Shown piece by piece: positions 9,398 to 18,015 of a stretch of 64,000 nt of DNA. The position numbers and the translations under genes were made by a program. The notes below the pieces were generated by a model that saw only the letters and a list, made by a program, of their open reading frames with translations, was not told the origin of the DNA and did no database searches. Origin of the DNA: Zooshikella sp050749885 (lineage in GTDB: Bacteria; Pseudomonadota; Gammaproteobacteria; Pseudomonadales; Zooshikellaceae); NCBI RefSeq assembly GCF_050749885.1, contig NZ_JBOIUB010000006.1:124001-188000 (forward strand). The letters run 5' to 3'. Numbering within the stretch: position 1 is the stretch's first letter; each line of letters starts with the position of its first letter.

Positions 9398-9850
9398 TTG
9401 ATTCTATTTATATTTTTAGCACTTTTAAACGGAATGCTAATTGGATCTAGCCGAGCCATTAATGGTCAATTAAGTGCTAAAATTGGTCCATTTAAAGCCT
9501 CCCTTTGGAATCATATTATTGGTTTCTTATTTCTTACACTCATTTTATTAATAATGGGACAATGGCAAGTAGATAATCCATCAGAAATTCCTTTTTCAGC
9601 TTATCTCGGGGGATTCTTTGGTGCTTTGTTTGTAGCTGTCAGTAGCTATGTTTTTCCTCGTTTAGGTGCAATGAATGCAGCAATCCTTGTTATTAGCGGA
9701 CAAATGATTTCAGCAGTATTTATTGACTGGCAGAATACTGGCTCCATACCTAGTTTATTACGCTGTTTAGGTGTCATCGTTGTGTTATTAGGGATCTATA
9801 TATCTAGATTACCCAGCACACCTAAAAATAAGGAAGTAATCAATGACTGA
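9398..9850 (+). CDS. YdcZ/DUF606-type small membrane transporter, subunit 2
   Basis: Second half-transporter, 150 residues, about five membrane segments, with the paired-subunit signature N-G-x(n)-I-G-S-S-R-A-I-N-G-Q-L and G-G-F-F-G-A-L-F. The start is read as TTG at 9398 because a strong GGGAGGT lies about nine bases upstream and no ATG exists before residue 13. Its stop overlaps the next gene's ATG by eight bases. The two consecutive YdcZ genes probably encode a heterodimer that plays the part of MinT in known minimycin clusters, although it belongs to another transporter class as far as I can tell. Confidence 0.78.
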   Translation: MILFIFLALLNGMLIGSSRAINGQLSAKIGPFKASLWNHIIGFLFLTLILLIMGQWQVDNPSEIPFSAYLGGFFGALFVAVSSYVFPRLGAMNAAILVISGQMISAVFIDWQNTGSIPSLLRCLGVIVVLLGIYISRLPSTPKNKEVIND

Positions 9851-11045
9851 CGATAGATCAATTATAAACGCCCTTTTAAATGACAAAGCTTACCATATAG
9901 AATTTAATGGACATCTTACAAATCATGTCAAACATGCTGTTGTCGCCCTTGCAGGGATGAATATTCCTGCTCAAAAAATAAAAGATTATTACGAAAATTA
10001 TGCTAAATTGACAACCTACGGTTTTGGTCTTGAAGCAGCCAGGCCATCAACGTATGTGATAACTGAAGACAACTGGGAAGATTTCCTAGGACAACGAACG
10101 AGCTTTTCCGCTTACTGCGAGTTTTTTGATCAACAAGTAAAAAAGTTAGGTCTAGACACCGTTCTTAAAAATTATATGCCGAAGCTTCTTCCTGGTTGGG
10201 CTGGAGCTTTCACTCATGCAACTATTCATCTCGGCTGGGCACTTGATATAGGGAGTCGGTGGATGGCTATTGAGGGTTTAGCTTATATGGCATACACCTA
10301 TGTTTCATGTAACCCCCAGCGAGCTGCCATCAATCGTGATCAATATATTAACGAAATGCCGTTCGATTCTTTATCCCGAATTACAAATTACTGGAATAAT
10401 CATTATGTAAAGCTGTCTGACTGGGTAGAAACACTTGTTTCAGACACAGAGTCAGACAAAGTAGCAGGTATACATCCAGAACTTATTAGATCAGGCCTTC
10501 AGTATCGTATTGCAAAACTTCTTAAAGTAGGCCACCCATTAATTTACGATCTTCCTGCCTGGCTTGAATGCGAAGACTCTTCAGCGATATGGAATCAACT
10601 GTATTACACTGTTTCTCTTTTATACTTAGCAAAACCTGGTGATTTTGTTTTACTTCATCTTATCACTTCACTACATGCGATGGAGAAAATTGCACAGCAT
10701 TTACCTGCAAACCAAACCAAAGATGTTATTAAGTGCTATTGGGTTGGATTACTGTGTATTTTATTTTCCCGTGCAGACTTTCCAAAACAAGCAAAACTTG
10801 AATCCCTGCATCATACATTCAATAAAATTAAAGACGATGTTGATAATTTAGCATTGAAACAAGTTTGGGAACAAACGATAGCACGTTCCGTAGAAGAGGA
10901 AGAAGAACACAATCCTAAACTTGTTTATGTTCTTCAATTAATGTGGAAAAGAACTGAAGGACTGTCTATTTATCGTGCTGCAGCAGGTCAATTTACCACA
11001 ACTCCAGAACTTCCACCTTCTTTTGAAACGCCCCCTACCGAATAA
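9843..11045 (+). CDS. DUF4243/questin-oxidase-like protein, probable nonheme-iron ring-modifying oxygenase (OzmD / MinC C-terminal-domain-like)
   Basis: A 400-residue all-helical protein. Family hallmarks are an early H-L-T-N-H-V-K-H-A-V-V-A-L segment, the histidine pair H125/H129 in T-H-A-T-I-H-L-G-W, the following E-G-L-A-Y-M-A-Y, and a late L-L-H-L-I-T-S-L-H-A-M helix whose histidines could complete a metal site. The DUF4243 protein OzmD has been described as the iron-dependent enzyme that turns the pyridine C-nucleoside into the 1,3-oxazine of oxazinomycin with loss of cyanide. Its presence beside an indigoidine-type NRPS and a PsuG-type enzyme is what separates a minimycin-like cluster from a plain indigoidine cluster. 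The acidic C-terminus (R-S-V-E-E-E-E-E-H) carries no extra domain. Confidence 0.85.
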   Translation: MTDDRSIINALLNDKAYHIEFNGHLTNHVKHAVVALAGMNIPAQKIKDYYENYAKLTTYGFGLEAARPSTYVITEDNWEDFLGQRTSFSAYCEFFDQQVKKLGLDTVLKNYMPKLLPGWAGAFTHATIHLGWALDIGSRWMAIEGLAYMAYTYVSCNPQRAAINRDQYINEMPFDSLSRITNYWNNHYVKLSDWVETLVSDTESDKVAGIHPELIRSGLQYRIAKLLKVGHPLIYDLPAWLECEDSSAIWNQLYYTVSLLYLAKPGDFVLLHLITSLHAMEKIAQHLPANQTKDVIKCYWVGLLCILFSRADFPKQAKLESLHHTFNKIKDDVDNLALKQVWEQTIARSVEEEEEHNPKLVYVLQLMWKRTEGLSIYRAAAGQFTTTPELPPSFETPPTE

Positions 11046-11065
11046 AAAGCAGTTAGGTATATAAA

Positions 11066-11746
11066 ATGTCAAACTCAATAACATATGACATAGAGAGCTA
11101 TATAAATAAAAATGTGTATATTCTGCCTCAGACCAATCAGTTACGGGCATTGCATACAATAATTAGAAATCGCCATGTTGCACGTGAAGATTTTGTTTTT
11201 TACTCAAGTCGGATTATTCGTTTATTAATTGAGGCAGGACTTAACCTATTACCTTTTGAGCCTCTTGATGTAGAAACACCTGTAGGTAACACCTATAATG
11301 GCTTACGTTTTTCGTCAAAACTATGTGGTGTTCCAATTATAAGAGCTGGCGAAAGCATGGAAGCTGAACTACGAGCAGTTTGTCCATCAATTCGCATTGG
11401 TAAAATACTTATACAACGGGACAAGATAACAAAGCTACCACATTATTATTATTCAAATTTACCTGAAGATATTCACAAACGACACATTCTCATGCTTGAG
11501 CCAATGCTAGCAACAGGAGGAAGTGCAAAAGCAGCTATTCAGCTATTACTAGATAAAGGCGTACAAGAAGATAAAATTATTTTTATAAATTTTATCACTG
11601 TTCCTGAAGGTATACATGCTGTTTGCAGCAAATATCCAAAAATTAAAATCGTTACATCATCTATTGAAGAAAAACTGAATGAAAATGCTTTTATGGTACC
11701 TGGAATTGGTGATTTTGGGGATCGTTACTTTGGAACTGTAGACTAA
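11066..11746 (+). CDS. uracil phosphoribosyltransferase (MinD-like, probable self-resistance)
   Basis: A 226-residue Upp-type enzyme. The PRPP-binding loop is L-E-P-M-L-A-T-G-G-S-A, and the uracil-binding C-terminal motif is P-G-I-G-D-F-G-D-R-Y-F-G-T. It converts uracil and PRPP to UMP. It is the last gene of the operon, 20 bases after the DUF4243 stop, and is followed by a perfect hairpin. In minimycin producers a UPRT (MinD) was reported to protect the cell by raising the UMP pool against the toxic nucleoside monophosphate. The same role is inferred here from position. An ordinary salvage role is possible and is not excluded by sequence. Confidence 0.9.
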   Translation: MSNSITYDIESYINKNVYILPQTNQLRALHTIIRNRHVAREDFVFYSSRIIRLLIEAGLNLLPFEPLDVETPVGNTYNGLRFSSKLCGVPIIRAGESMEAELRAVCPSIRIGKILIQRDKITKLPHYYYSNLPEDIHKRHILMLEPMLATGGSAKAAIQLLLDKGVQEDKIIFINFITVPEGIHAVCSKYPKIKIVTSSIEEKLNENAFMVPGIGDFGDRYFGTVD

Positions 11747-11782
11747 GAACGTTTTAACAGTAATAAAATATTTGTAGTGTAA

Positions 11783-11806
11783 CAGGCCTTATCAATTTAA
11801 GGCCTG
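11783..11806. terminator. hairpin terminator between convergent genes
   Basis: Perfect 9-bp stem (CAGGCCTTA / TAAGGCCTG) with a six-base loop, lying between the end of the C-nucleoside operon and the end of the opposite-strand gene at 11857. There is no clear T-run on either side, so termination may be imperfect or factor-assisted. Confidence 0.5.
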
Positions 11807-11856
11807 CCACAAAGTTGACTACTGTATTGATATTAGATAATCAAGGATCTATCATG

Positions 11857-12249
11857 TTAATGTGATTCAATTCCTACAGAATACACCATGGGTTTTTGAC
11901 CTGGCCTATGAAAAATAGCTGTTGTTGGACAACGCCCTAATTCAGTATCACCAAAATACCACTCAACATAAAGATCTATTCCTGCTCGTCCAATAGTTAC
12001 AGCTCTATAGCCTGGATCAGAACAACCTATTGATAAATTTTGTCCATAGTGAACCTCACAATTATTTTTTGATACATACCCTTCCTGAGTGCTCGTAGTA
12101 TAATTACAAGTACTCAATGTTCTGCAGGATAACTTCCAGTTTCCCTGGCAAGTTTTATCCACAGAAGTATTATCAACTTCACTTGATGCCATAGTAGTTG
12201 ATATAACAAATATATTCATAAAAAAAATTAATAGCATTCTTTTTAACAT
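11857..12249 (-). CDS. small secreted cysteine-rich protein, unrecognised
   Basis: A 130-residue protein with an N-terminal signal peptide (basic L-K-R, then a hydrophobic stretch, cleavage likely after T-M-A-S-S). The mature part holds six cysteines, an arrangement suggestive of three disulphides in the periplasm or outside the cell. The start is supported by AAAGGATTTTAA directly upstream on the minus strand. No family is recognised. It converges on the C-nucleoside operon but is transcribed separately, so a functional link is not supported. Confidence 0.6.
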   Translation of the reverse strand: MLKRMLLIFFMNIFVISTTMASSEVDNTSVDKTCQGNWKLSCRTLSTCNYTTSTQEGYVSKNNCEVHYGQNLSIGCSDPGYRAVTIGRAGIDLYVEWYFGDTELGRCPTTAIFHRPGQKPMVYSVGIESH

Positions 12250-12619
12250 TTAAAATCCTTTTTGACTATTATGTTGTATTACTCTTTATATAAATATAAC
12301 ACTTCAAGTTAAAACTAATCACTCAAAGCTGAATTTATCTTGCACAACAAATTTAACCTAGTCAATTTAACTAAAAAGCAGAAAAATTTACACTTTAATA
12401 AAGTATTAAGTATTTTAATAAAGAGATGCTTAACATTTTACACATCAATAGAAAATATATTACTATTTATTAGTGAAGTGATATTTTAATATTAAGAAGT
12501 CATATTTTGTAACTACCAATGTACTAAATGTTGATTATTACTTCATTCCTGATACATACTAATGCAAAATAATACGCACTTAACAGTATAAAAATTATAC
12601 AAAAAAGGCATAAAAAGAT
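12250..12619. other. AT-rich intergenic region between divergent genes
   Basis: Very AT-rich spacer between the small secreted protein (minus) and the P-loop kinase-like gene (plus). It presumably holds both promoters. No inverted repeat or coding frame stood out. Confidence 0.4.
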
Positions 12620-13141
12620 ATGAAAAAAATTGTTATCATTGGCAACGGAGGATCAGGAAAGTCTACTTTAGCACTTTCACTAAAAGCCAAACTGGACTTA
12701 CCAATATATCATTTGGATCAGTATATATGGACCTCTAACTGGCAGGCTGTATCTGAAACGAAGTTTACAGAAACACATGACAAGCTTATATCAAATGAGC
12801 AGTGGATTATTGAAGGCGTTGGTTATGACAGCACCATTGAGTCACGAATTATAGCTGCTGATACAATTATATTCCTAGATTTCCCATTTCCTTTTTTGCT
12901 TTACCGAGTTTTCAAAAGACAAGTTCAATCACTGTATAAACAGCCTGCTGGCTGGGCCCCCAAAAACAAACTTTTATCAAAAACGGCCTTTATCATTAGG
13001 ATAGTTATTGATATTCATCGCAATACCCGTGAGTATATACTAACGTTAATGACTAAACACGCACACAATACGGAAGTACTATATATTAGGAATCTTCGAA
13101 TGCTTAAAATTCTGCATTCTAAACTGGGTCTTAACGTTTAA
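12620..13141 (+). CDS. P-loop adenylate-kinase-like protein (FlaR-type family)
   Basis: A 173-residue protein with a Walker A motif G-N-G-G-S-G-K-S-T at residues 8-16, then Y-H-L-D-Q-Y-I-W and W-I-I-E-G-V-G-Y-D, and D-T-I-I-F-L-D-F-P as the likely Walker B strand. This is the pattern of the small P-loop proteins annotated as DNA topology modulation protein FlaR or adenylate-kinase-related. They are thought to be nucleoside or nucleotide kinases of unknown substrate. The gene is single, convergent with the chemoreceptor. It lies close to a nucleoside antibiotic locus but on its own promoter, so a link is speculative. Confidence 0.75.
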   Translation: MKKIVIIGNGGSGKSTLALSLKAKLDLPIYHLDQYIWTSNWQAVSETKFTETHDKLISNEQWIIEGVGYDSTIESRIIAADTIIFLDFPFPFLLYRVFKRQVQSLYKQPAGWAPKNKLLSKTAFIIRIVIDIHRNTREYILTLMTKHAHNTEVLYIRNLRMLKILHSKLGLNV

Positions 13142-13218
13142 CAGAAGCCAAAGAGTATTCTTTTGACAAGCAGTAGTCCATTGCAATCTATAATAATTAT
13201 TTTAGCAAGTTCTTATAG

Positions 13219-15546
13219 CTATACTTTAAATTCTTTTACTAACCGCTCCAACTTATCAGCTAAACTTTCAACGTTTTTTCCTGTTTCTAAGTTCTTATTA
13301 GCTTCAGCAGCGGTACTTTTCGAAATATCACTAATTTTAACAATGCTTCCATTTATACTATCTGACGCTATTTGCTGTTGTTCTGCTGCAGCTGCAATGT
13401 GTGTATTCATTTCATTTATTTCTGATACTGCTTCACTTATTTGAGAAAGAGCATCATTTAGGCGATTAACTTGTTCTTTATTGCCACCAACTCTTTCAGC
13501 AGAACGCTTCATTAAAGAGACAGCTTCCTGAGACCCAGTCTGTAGGCTTTGAATCATTTGTTGAATTTCAAGTGTCGCATCCTGGGTACGTTGAGCTAAG
13601 GTTCTTACCTCATCAGCAACCACTGCAAAACCTCTTCCTTGCTCTCCAGCACGTGCTGCTTCTATCGCAGCATTTAATGCCAATAAGTTCGTTTGCTCAG
13701 CAATACTACGAATAACGTCTAATACCGCGCCAACCTTTTCACTATCTGTGGCAACGTTATTCATCGTATGTTCAGTTTCCGCCACTTCTTTAACAAGCGC
13801 TTCAGATGAATGTGATGTCTCATGAGCGGCCTGAATACCGTCACCACAGAGCTTATTCGCACGTTCTGTAGACTCTGCTGCAGAACCCGCATTTTGAGCC
13901 ACTGATTGAGCTGTTGCATTCATTTCCGTAGATGCTGTTGCAACTTGCTGAGACTCGGTTTGCTGTAACATTACGCCTTCCGCTGTACTTGCACTTAACT
14001 GTGCCATTTGTTTTGCAGAGTCTTTTAATTCAACGACTGTCTCCATAATTTGCCGTACAGTGTGGTTGAATTTCTCCAACATACCATTAACAGCATTAGC
14101 TATTCTGCCCACCTCATCCTGGACATCAAGCTCAATAGTTTTACTAAGATCAGAGCTTTGCTGAATAGTCAATATTGATTCTTCAAGTTTTGTTATTGGC
14201 TTAGTAAATAACTTTGAAACAAACATACTGAATAAATAAGCCAGTATGGCAAAAGCCAGCATGCATATAATGCTTACTTTCAAAATAAATGACCGCAACT
14301 CATCAGCAGGAGCAAATGCTTCATCCTCGTCAATTTCACTCATTATGGCCCAATTCAATCCTGCTATATCCAGGGGAGCATAAGCTGACAATACGTTAAC
14401 ATTGCGATAATCTGGAAAAACCTGAAATGCTGTTTCGCCCGCAATCGCTGCATGAGTTCCTTTGGTTTTCACAGGTTGTAAACCAATCGTCGTCTTCTTC
14501 GATAAAATAGTATTAATAAGCGATTGTTTTATACCAACTGATGCCAATGCTGCTTCATAACCCGATTGATCTTCAAGCAAAAAACGACTCAAACTGCGCA
14601 TGGTATAATCAGGGCCTACCAAATACGTTTCCCCAGAAGTACCTAACCCGGCTTCTACCCATTGCTGATTATACGTCATAATCGTATTGATTCGATCAAT
14701 CGGCATTTGAAAAATCAAAACACCAATTCTTTGGTTTTCATCAAATATTGGTGTTGCAATAAAAGAGGCGGGATCTTCATAAGAAGGTGTATAACTTGCA
14801 AAATCAGTCAAATAGACAGTTCCTTGAGCTGCATTAACGACCTGCTTAAACGCTTCACCAATACCTGAGTTTGCATAAGGTCCACTTTTGAGAGAGGTAG
14901 AAAAATCCAACTCTTTAAACACGGTATATACAATGTCCCCAGTTTCATAGTCGACCAAAAATATGTCATAATATTCGAATCGTTGTAAAAAATCTCTTAT
15001 ATGAGGATGAAACTTTGCGTGAATTTTTGCATATGTGGTATTATTTTCCAACTCTACCAACTTATCTTTTTCACCCAATGGATTAGGGTTTGATTGAATA
15101 AATGCATGTTGCAGGGCAATTGAGTCCTCATCTAAATTATTCAACAACGGGTTAACATTTGCCTTTTCTCCATTATTTCTATTTCCATACTCATTATTAT
15201 AATCTCCTGTATAATAGTGGCTTAAGGACTCTCTTAGAGTATTTACATCAATTATTTCAGCTTCACTTCTATAAGTCTTAAACGCTTTGTTAAAATCACT
15301 CATTGCATTAATGATCATACGATCATTTGAGAAACTTAAAACCTGATTCCGAATGGTATTAAAATAGCTCTCTATTTGCTGTTTTTTAATTGTTCTTACA
15401 GAAATAAGTTGATCACGGGCTTGTTCTTCCATGGTTTTTCGTGCAGTTTTATAACTCTCTGAACCTAATACCAGCGATAACACCATTAGAGGAATAAGTG
15501 CTACACTTAGCAATATGAACGTTAGTTTTATACGTATACTTTTCAT
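13219..15546 (-). CDS. methyl-accepting chemotaxis protein with periplasmic Cache-type sensor
   Basis: A 775-residue transmembrane chemoreceptor. TM1 lies at residues about 8-30, followed by a large periplasmic region of about 370 residues that contains PDC/Cache-like segments (Y-D-I-F-L-V-D, G-D-I-V-Y-T-V, F-Q-M-P-I-D-R-I). TM2 is near residue 410. A HAMP domain follows (E-D-E-V-G-R-I-A), then the signalling domain with the conserved hairpin tip (N-L-L-A-L-N-A-A-I-E-A-A-R-A-G-E). It senses an extracellular ligand and signals to CheA/CheW, which are not in the window. No C-terminal CheR pentapeptide tether is seen. It is divergent from ovoA. Confidence 0.93.
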   Translation of the reverse strand: MKSIRIKLTFILLSVALIPLMVLSLVLGSESYKTARKTMEEQARDQLISVRTIKKQQIESYFNTIRNQVLSFSNDRMIINAMSDFNKAFKTYRSEAEIIDVNTLRESLSHYYTGDYNNEYGNRNNGEKANVNPLLNNLDEDSIALQHAFIQSNPNPLGEKDKLVELENNTTYAKIHAKFHPHIRDFLQRFEYYDIFLVDYETGDIVYTVFKELDFSTSLKSGPYANSGIGEAFKQVVNAAQGTVYLTDFASYTPSYEDPASFIATPIFDENQRIGVLIFQMPIDRINTIMTYNQQWVEAGLGTSGETYLVGPDYTMRSLSRFLLEDQSGYEAALASVGIKQSLINTILSKKTTIGLQPVKTKGTHAAIAGETAFQVFPDYRNVNVLSAYAPLDIAGLNWAIMSEIDEDEAFAPADELRSFILKVSIICMLAFAILAYLFSMFVSKLFTKPITKLEESILTIQQSSDLSKTIELDVQDEVGRIANAVNGMLEKFNHTVRQIMETVVELKDSAKQMAQLSASTAEGVMLQQTESQQVATASTEMNATAQSVAQNAGSAAESTERANKLCGDGIQAAHETSHSSEALVKEVAETEHTMNNVATDSEKVGAVLDVIRSIAEQTNLLALNAAIEAARAGEQGRGFAVVADEVRTLAQRTQDATLEIQQMIQSLQTGSQEAVSLMKRSAERVGGNKEQVNRLNDALSQISEAVSEINEMNTHIAAAAEQQQIASDSINGSIVKISDISKSTAAEANKNLETGKNVESLADKLERLVKEFKV

Positions 15547-15856
15547 TATTGTTTATCAACTTTATGCAAGATCCTTTGGGCTAATCAATTCCTAAAGTTA
15601 TAGCTTTATTATATGTTGATTACACGCCTTTTCTATCTATATTACTCATTAATATTCTAAACATAGTTTACCAATTCAGTATAAAAACTTGTATATTTCC
15701 TTACTGAATCGTCATTTTATTTTTTATCTAGATTTAATTATTCTGCTTACCCTAACTAACAGATAGACTACATCTTGAAGCATATTAATTTTCAAATATG
15801 CATTATTTGAATATGCTTATCTCTAACTGAGAAACCATACTCTAAGGGACTAGGTT
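15547..15856. other. divergent promoter region between the chemoreceptor and ovoA
   Basis: A 310-bp AT-rich spacer between two divergent genes. The ovoA start is preceded by AAGGGA about ten bases upstream. No operator-like repeat stands out. Confidence 0.4.
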
Positions 15857-18010
15857 ATGCTTTCAACACAAATTTTAGAAAAGGCTGATGTGCAAGACAC
15901 TTTTATTGCCACAAGAACAATTAGTCTAAATGGAACAAACCTTTCAGAAAAAAGAAAAGAATTATTAAACTATTTCCATAAAACATTTTCTCTTTATGAA
16001 AGTATTTTTGAGTGCTTAATAAACGAAAATGTATTCTACATGCGGCCTAACCCTCTTCGCCACCCATTAATATTCTATTATGGGCATACAGCAGTATTCT
16101 TTATCAATAAACTCAATGTGGCAGGATTAGTTTCAACTCGAATTGATCCCAAGCTAGAGTCAATGTTGGCTATAGGTGTTGATGAAATGTCGTGGGATGA
16201 CCTTCACGATGATCATTATGATTGGCCAACGCCTAGCCAAGTACATGATTATAGAGAAAAAACACGTACACTCGTTGATCAATTTATTCGGTCAACAGAT
16301 TTTTCGTTACCGATCAATTGGCAAGATCCTATGTGGATTATCTTAATGGGTATAGAACATGAACGTATCCATTTAGAAACAACATCAGTACTTATTAGAG
16401 AGCTACCTATCCAATGTGTAAAACCTCACCCTGTATGGAGCAACATCTGTTTAACCAGTAATATTCCTCCGACCAATGAGTTACTCCCTGTTAAAGGTGG
16501 TCCTATCACCTTGGGTAAGTCAAAAAATAATCCACTCTATGGCTGGGATAACGAGTATGGGGTATATACTACCCAAGTAGAAGACTTTAACGCCAGTAAG
16601 TACCTTGTTTCAAATAAAGAGTTTCTTGATTTTGTTAATGAAAATGGATATAGCCAAGAACAGTTTTGGGATAAAGAAGGTTGGCAATGGGTTCAATCAC
16701 GTGAACACAAACTCCCCACTTACTGGCTTAAGGTGGGTAATTACTTTAAGTATCGGACCATGCTCGAAATTATCGACATGCCTTGGGATTGGCCTGTTGA
16801 TGTGAATCATTATGAAGCAAAAGCCTTCTGTAACTGGAAATCTACTGTCTTAGAAAAAAATATACGTCTACCCACCGAAGCCGAATGGTATACCCTACGA
16901 AAACTAGTAGATACAGATCAGCCATACTGGGATTACGCACCAGGCAACATTAATTTAGAATATGAAATGTCAGCTTGTCCTGTAAACCGCCATGCCTTTG
17001 CTAATGGTTTCTATGACATAATTGGTAATGTCTGGCAATGGACAGAAACCCCCATTGATTGCTATGAGGGTTTCACGGTACATCCAGCTTACGACGATTT
17101 TTCCACTCCAACATTTGATGGTAAGCATTTTATATTTAAAGGGGGTTGTTGGATTTCAACGGGTAATTATGCCATCAAAGACTCGCGTTACGCATTTCGG
17201 CGTCATTTTTTTCAGCATGCAGGTCTCCGTTACGTAGAGGCAGCCCCAATGCCAAAACCTAGTTTAAATGTTTATGAAACAGATACAATCGTTTCTCAAT
17301 ATATCGAATTCCATTATGGAGAGTCCTATTTTAATGTGCCAAATTTTCCTGTCACCTGTGCACAATACTGCAATAAACTTATGGAAGGTTTGCCAACCCG
17401 GCGCGCTCTAGATATTGGTTGTGCAGCCGGTCGTGCGAGTTTTGAGCTGGCAAAAATCTTTAACCACGTGGATGCTGTTGATTTTTCAGCACGAATAATA
17501 CAAGCACCAACCAATCTACAAAAACGTGGATGTCAACGATATACCCTTCAAGAAGAAGGCGAACTCGTTACCTATAAAGAAATACGTCTTGAAGGGTATA
17601 ACTATCACAACATCAAAGATCGAGTGACTTTTTTACAAGGTGATGCCTGTAATCTCAACGCTAAATTTACCAATTATGACCTTGTTTTTGCTGGAAACTT
17701 AATAGATCGGCTATATGAACCCGCCAAATTCTTAAAGTTGATTAAAGACCGAATTTGTCCAGGAGGGCTGTTGGTGATTACATCACCTTATACCTGGCTT
17801 ACTGAGTTTACAAAGCGTGAGTATTGGTTAGGTGGTTTTAAAGCTAATACCGGAGAATCATATACAACATTAGATAGCTTACAAGACCACTTAACGCCTG
17901 AGTTTGAGCTACTACAAAAACCTATTGATATTCCTTTTGTTATTCGTGAGACAAAGCGTAAATATCAACATACGTTAGCCGAAATGACTGTGTGGAAAAA
18001 AAAGGATTGA
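15857..18010 (+). CDS. ovoA: OvoA, 5-histidylcysteine sulfoxide synthase / mercaptohistidine methyltransferase
   Basis: A 717-residue protein with the full OvoA architecture. The N-terminal DinB_2 domain supplies three iron-binding histidines, read here as H77 (Y-G-H-T) and H168/H172 (E-H-E-R-I-H-L-E). A central FGE-sulfatase-type domain spans about residues 210-470 (L-P-T-E-A-E-W and W-Q-W-T-E-T). A C-terminal SAM methyltransferase has A-L-D-I-G-C-A-A-G-R near residue 517. The known enzyme joins cysteine sulphur to histidine C5 using oxygen and iron, and its C-terminal domain then methylates the imidazole in ovothiol synthesis. The PLP lyase OvoB is not nearby and must be encoded elsewhere. 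The next gene follows after five bases, indicating an operon. Confidence 0.95.
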   Translation: MLSTQILEKADVQDTFIATRTISLNGTNLSEKRKELLNYFHKTFSLYESIFECLINENVFYMRPNPLRHPLIFYYGHTAVFFINKLNVAGLVSTRIDPKLESMLAIGVDEMSWDDLHDDHYDWPTPSQVHDYREKTRTLVDQFIRSTDFSLPINWQDPMWIILMGIEHERIHLETTSVLIRELPIQCVKPHPVWSNICLTSNIPPTNELLPVKGGPITLGKSKNNPLYGWDNEYGVYTTQVEDFNASKYLVSNKEFLDFVNENGYSQEQFWDKEGWQWVQSREHKLPTYWLKVGNYFKYRTMLEIIDMPWDWPVDVNHYEAKAFCNWKSTVLEKNIRLPTEAEWYTLRKLVDTDQPYWDYAPGNINLEYEMSACPVNRHAFANGFYDIIGNVWQWTETPIDCYEGFTVHPAYDDFSTPTFDGKHFIFKGGCWISTGNYAIKDSRYAFRRHFFQHAGLRYVEAAPMPKPSLNVYETDTIVSQYIEFHYGESYFNVPNFPVTCAQYCNKLMEGLPTRRALDIGCAAGRASFELAKIFNHVDAVDFSARIIQAPTNLQKRGCQRYTLQEEGELVTYKEIRLEGYNYHNIKDRVTFLQGDACNLNAKFTNYDLVFAGNLIDRLYEPAKFLKLIKDRICPGGLLVITSPYTWLTEFTKREYWLGGFKANTGESYTTLDSLQDHLTPEFELLQKPIDIPFVIRETKRKYQHTLAEMTVWKKKD

Positions 18011-18015
18011 ATGCC

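Noticed and set aside
2934..11746. Plain indigoidine pigment cluster
   Set aside because: The NRPS, PsuG-like and HAD genes alone would fit indigoidine, but the DUF4243 protein and terminal UPRT are specific to the minimycin/oxazinomycin type. Indigoidine is kept only as a possible side product.
13163..13444. Plus-strand frame overlapping the chemoreceptor end
   Set aside because: It is antisense to the signalling domain. The composition is that of a complement of helical repeats.
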